Assembly (NCBI RefSeq): GCF_000208745.1
Contig: NC_030852.1
Coordinates: forward strand, 30,768,969 to 30,832,968
From: Theobroma cacao
Lineage: Eukaryota > Streptophyta > Magnoliopsida > Malvales > Malvaceae
Direction: 5' to 3'
DNA length: 64,000 nt
Shown here: in pieces, positions 60,612-64,000 of the stretch
How positions within the stretch are numbered: the stretch's first letter is position 1
Layout: every line of letters starts with the position of its first letter
Notes under the pieces: model-generated
The model's database searches: none
What the model was told of the DNA's origin: nothing
What the model saw: only the letters and a program-made list of their open reading frames with translations
Program-made: the position numbers and the translations under genes

Positions 60612-63600
60612 ACTGTTTCTTTATTCTTTTGACAAAGGTGGACAGAGAAAGAGATGGGAAGTTGATTCCTGATCAAATATAGATCAGGAGCTCTGGTTAT
60701 CTTGGGATTGCAGATCACTTTGATATTTAGCAATACCAAACGGGGAAACCTCAACGGTTAACGCATATTGCGAGTCTTCATCATAAGGCCTGATTTTTAT
60801 CACTGTATTGTAGAAAAACATAGCTGTCTTGTGCTTGCAAGGCTTGGCAACTTAAGGTTGTGGGAAACTGGGAACCAATAGAACTTAGAAGTCAAACTTT
60901 ACGCTGCTGTTTAACTTTTTCATTACTCGTTAAATCAACTTATTCTCATGAGCATTAATCAGAATGTAATCCGGTTCATGAGATGATTCCAACAGCCACG
61001 CACGTTAGCCTCGCTTACCGTACACGCCCTGGGCAAAGGGAGAAGAATTTAGCTTCCATCAACATTAGAAAGTGTTGTCCACGCACTTTTAGCAGAAGCG
61101 AACAATTTCTTTTCAGATACAATAAATTATAAACAGGCGCTCCGTTCCGTTCCGTTCCATCAGCAGCATTGGTTACTTTGTCCAGGCTAATAAAAGAAAT
61201 ACAAATACTTTGAAAAATATTCACAAAGGAACACGTGTTGAGATTCCAAAGCCACATTTCCTTCCGAAGGCACTTTGAACGGTGGGTGCGTGGCCTCATT
61301 CTTTGACATTGGACAGTGTACCCTGTAGCACATCCTGTATTTTATCAGACAATAAAGTACTACGTTGACTTTTTTTTATATGCCGAAAGTTCAAACAGGA
61401 AATGCACCCAACTCCGCTTTAACCCAGAGACGGAATTGACGCTGGTGTGAAAGACAATGACTAAACTGAACGCATTCTGCCAAGTAATGCGTGGATAGAA
61501 TTTGTCTAATATGATCAGGGCGGCTTTAGGTTAAGGCCATCAAAGCATTAAGTTGTCAAATTTTCATAAGTCTTTTTATTATAATTAATTATATTAAATA
61601 TATAAAAATTAAAATAATTAATAAAATATCTATTTATTCTCTCATAATTAATATATATATATATATTTTTTCTCTCACTTTCACATTTTTATAAATTTTC
61701 AATTATTTATTTCATTTTTTATTAAAAATATATCAAAAATAAAATAATTAATAAATAACTAAGTCTCTCACTTTTATGACTATGTAACTAACAATTTTAA
61801 TTTTTATTACTTCTCAATTTTCACAATACTATTAATTCTTAATTATTTTTTTTATTTTCAATCAACTAAAAATAATATGTATTTATTGATGTAAGCGTTA
61901 TTTATATATATATATATATAATCATTTTTTTAATTTATAATATTCACTTATTAATTTTCTTTTTTATTTATTTTTTATTCTTTAACTTCAATAAAAAAAA
62001 TCTCAATTTCTTAATTTCAATAAAAAAATTATTTAAATATTTAATTTTAAATCTATGACATTATTGAGCCGAAAATGATGGCGCGATTCTCTACAAATTT
62101 GGGTCTTCTGACAAACAAGTCATGGCATCTATGAAAGATCAAACATGTGCTGATGTAAAATTTTCCAATCAGGTAATTAAATGGAAGTTATTAGCTCTTC
62201 TAGAATCAGCAAACGAGGCTAAAGTGAGAACTGAAACCATCTTTCTCACCCCGGCCATGTCCGAAAAGTCAGAAGTCTATAGATATTAATTAGAAAATTA
62301 TTGAAGCTGGGTAACCCTCCACATCATGAAGAAATGGTCCTCGCCTTTCTAGAGCTACAAACGATTTATTCAGTTCAGATCGTGTCCACAGGGGGACTAT
62401 ATTGTTACACCAGTTTTCTTTAAGCATCATGTACATGTCAGCGCTTGGAATGAAATTAATAAATGGGTAGGCTTCAATCCACAACCGTTTACTTTTGAAG
62501 GGATCACATTCCAGGAAATTCCCCACAGAGGTTCGATGCATTAGGCTATTGAACTTGAACCACATAATAAAATGGCATGTGACATCAGCTTTTGCGTACA
62601 AAATCACAAGTTGCTGACAACAAAGCAATCAATAATTTAATACGAACAAAGTTTTGTTAAATCAAAGTCCATTTATCCCGCGATGCATAAAGGAGAACAT
62701 TTATATCGATATTAAGTTTGATTATAGCTAGGTAGTAGTACAATTTTTGAACAAGCACCACCAAGTTCATGCCCATGCCTTGGTCCGAAAAGCGGTGGAG
62801 TGAAAAAACAACAGGTTAGTGCAGTTACTAATTTGCAAATGCATCGGTTACAATTTGGTTAGGTTGCTAGCCAGCTCGTAGTAGATTGTCTTCCAGAAAT
62901 TCAATTGAAGACTGAAGATGAGGAACCATGAGAATGAAATTTGTATGGATTTTGCTCTCGGCATTGATACTTGAATGCTGAGGGTCATCTGAGCTATGAG
63001 CCATTTACCCGTTTCACAGACAACTTCACTATTGGTGGGGTCAAGCAACCTGAACCTCGGTTTAAGTGGGTTGCAAAAGGTCCAATAATAATTGTTTCAT
63101 GATAACCCAAGCTGCTGAGCCCCGCTCCTGAATCTGGTTCGAAGCTCGTGGCGAGTTCCACCTTGAAGCCCACATATGTCGAATAACCACATGAAAATAG
63201 CGATCGGCTGACAGCTACAGATTCTGGATCCTGGACCGGTATGAATTTCAGGTAGAACAAGTTCATAAATAATGCTTGAAAAATATCCTTGTAATGTGCA
63301 AGTTTGAGATGAGCATGACCCAGGGGGGTCAGGAACCTAGGTCTTTGGTTCTTAACTTCTTTTCCCTTCTCTCTTATGGACATGGACGGTCTCACCTCAT
63401 TGTTGGGAGGCCTACTTAACGGGCCTAGTGTCTTACAATGACAGACCTCGGAAGCACCGTCCTAAATCAGGCCTGCTAGTTGCCACGTCCAGTTCATGGG
63501 CCCATTTATCTGTCATTACATTGTTGCACCATAGCTGCAGTCTTTTAAAGGGTTGTCCTGGAGTTCATGATTCTTCAATCTTCTGCACCCATTGACTGGG

Positions 63601-64000
63601 AAATCAGAAATTTTCTATCCTCACGCAGAAAAACAAAAGCACTGTCACTGCCCATTGTGTCCCCTTGGTTAGTTTGGGCAATGGGAGTGAAATCTAATCA
63701 CTAGAGGATAAACTAACTATAGTCTCTAAGCACACATTCACTCTCATACTGATTCTGTTATAAACTAGTAGTAGTAATAAAAAAGAAATTCTTTTTTTCT
63801 TTTCGAAAAGTTTAGAATCAGCCAAAGTTTATCAGTGATTAAGATAAATAGTTGTGTAAATTCCCTTTGTAGCTTTATTTTGCATATACAGTTCTTCACT
63901 GCCATCGACTGGTTTTACATCACAAACAATTTTGACAACCTAACCAATCATCCAATCATATGCTTAGCGCTCTCAAACCTTTCCATCATCACCAAGGATA
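60612..64000. other. Intergenic region, no recognised gene
   Basis: The left end is the promoter of subtilase C. A very AT-rich block spans 61560-62060, with (TA)n runs near 61650 and 61905. From about 62290 to 63400 the composition is less biased, and minus-strand frames at 62290-62628 (112 codons) and 62994-63395 (133 codons) are open, but neither matches a family I recognise and no splicing scheme joins them convincingly. They could be a decayed gene, exons of a gene reaching outside the window, or chance. Confidence 0.45.

Noticed and set aside
63130..63160. A GGTTCGA-like tRNA B-box
   Set aside because: No matching A-box or cloverleaf arms around it; not a tRNA gene.
62994..63395. 133-codon frame as a called gene
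   Set aside because: It has gene-like composition but no family recognised and no complete gene model, so it is reported only as an observation.
1..64000. CRISPR arrays, phage, bacterial operons or toxin-antitoxin systems
   Set aside because: Introns, plant gene families and LINEs show nuclear plant DNA. The tandem repeats present have no spacer structure.

Overview
This window reads as nuclear DNA of a dicotyledonous plant. It is AT-rich, its genes are separated by long non-coding stretches, and it carries GT-AG introns, non-LTR retrotransposon debris and plant-specific gene families. The proteins would fit a woody rosid such as Citrus, but that is a weak inference. There are ten protein-coding loci. 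I see no phage, bacterial or CRISPR-like system, and nothing that makes a convincing new molecular system.

Layout. 1-7140: intergenic, with microsatellites and a duplicated repeat around an N. 7161-9784: a mitochondrial import chaperone gene (TIM13, +) convergent with an F-box gene (-). 11040-15780: an AT-rich element holding a GC-rich palindromic minisatellite, then a LINE with both ORFs recognisable but dead. 20059-24101: a DMR6/DLO-type salicylate hydroxylase gene and a COMT-like O-methyltransferase gene, head-to-tail on +. 24638-26964: vacuolar zinc transporter MTP1 (-) with a 5'UTR intron. 28620-31567: the four-exon nuclear gene for plastid ribosomal protein L11 (-). 34644-40568: two paralogous RING-H2 genes (+), with an orphan copy of one 3' flank between them. 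44406-60611: three tandem SBT3-type subtilase genes (-), each with ten exons and nearly identical exon sizes. A fresh 5'-truncated LINE copy lies between the first two. 60612-64000: no recognisable gene.

Function. Several genes suit stress and defence: the salicylate hydroxylase with an SA-type promoter module, the neighbouring methyltransferase, the RING-H2 ligases, and SBT3 subtilases, a clade that includes the immune-priming protease SBT3.3. TIM13, RPL11 and MTP1 are housekeeping genes. The most useful gene-level observation is that the first subtilase (44406-47633) has open reading frames throughout but AT instead of GT at the intron 6 donor. The strongest unexplained non-coding structures are two AT-rich elements with cores of short palindromic tandem units, and the orphan copy of the RING gene's 3' flank.
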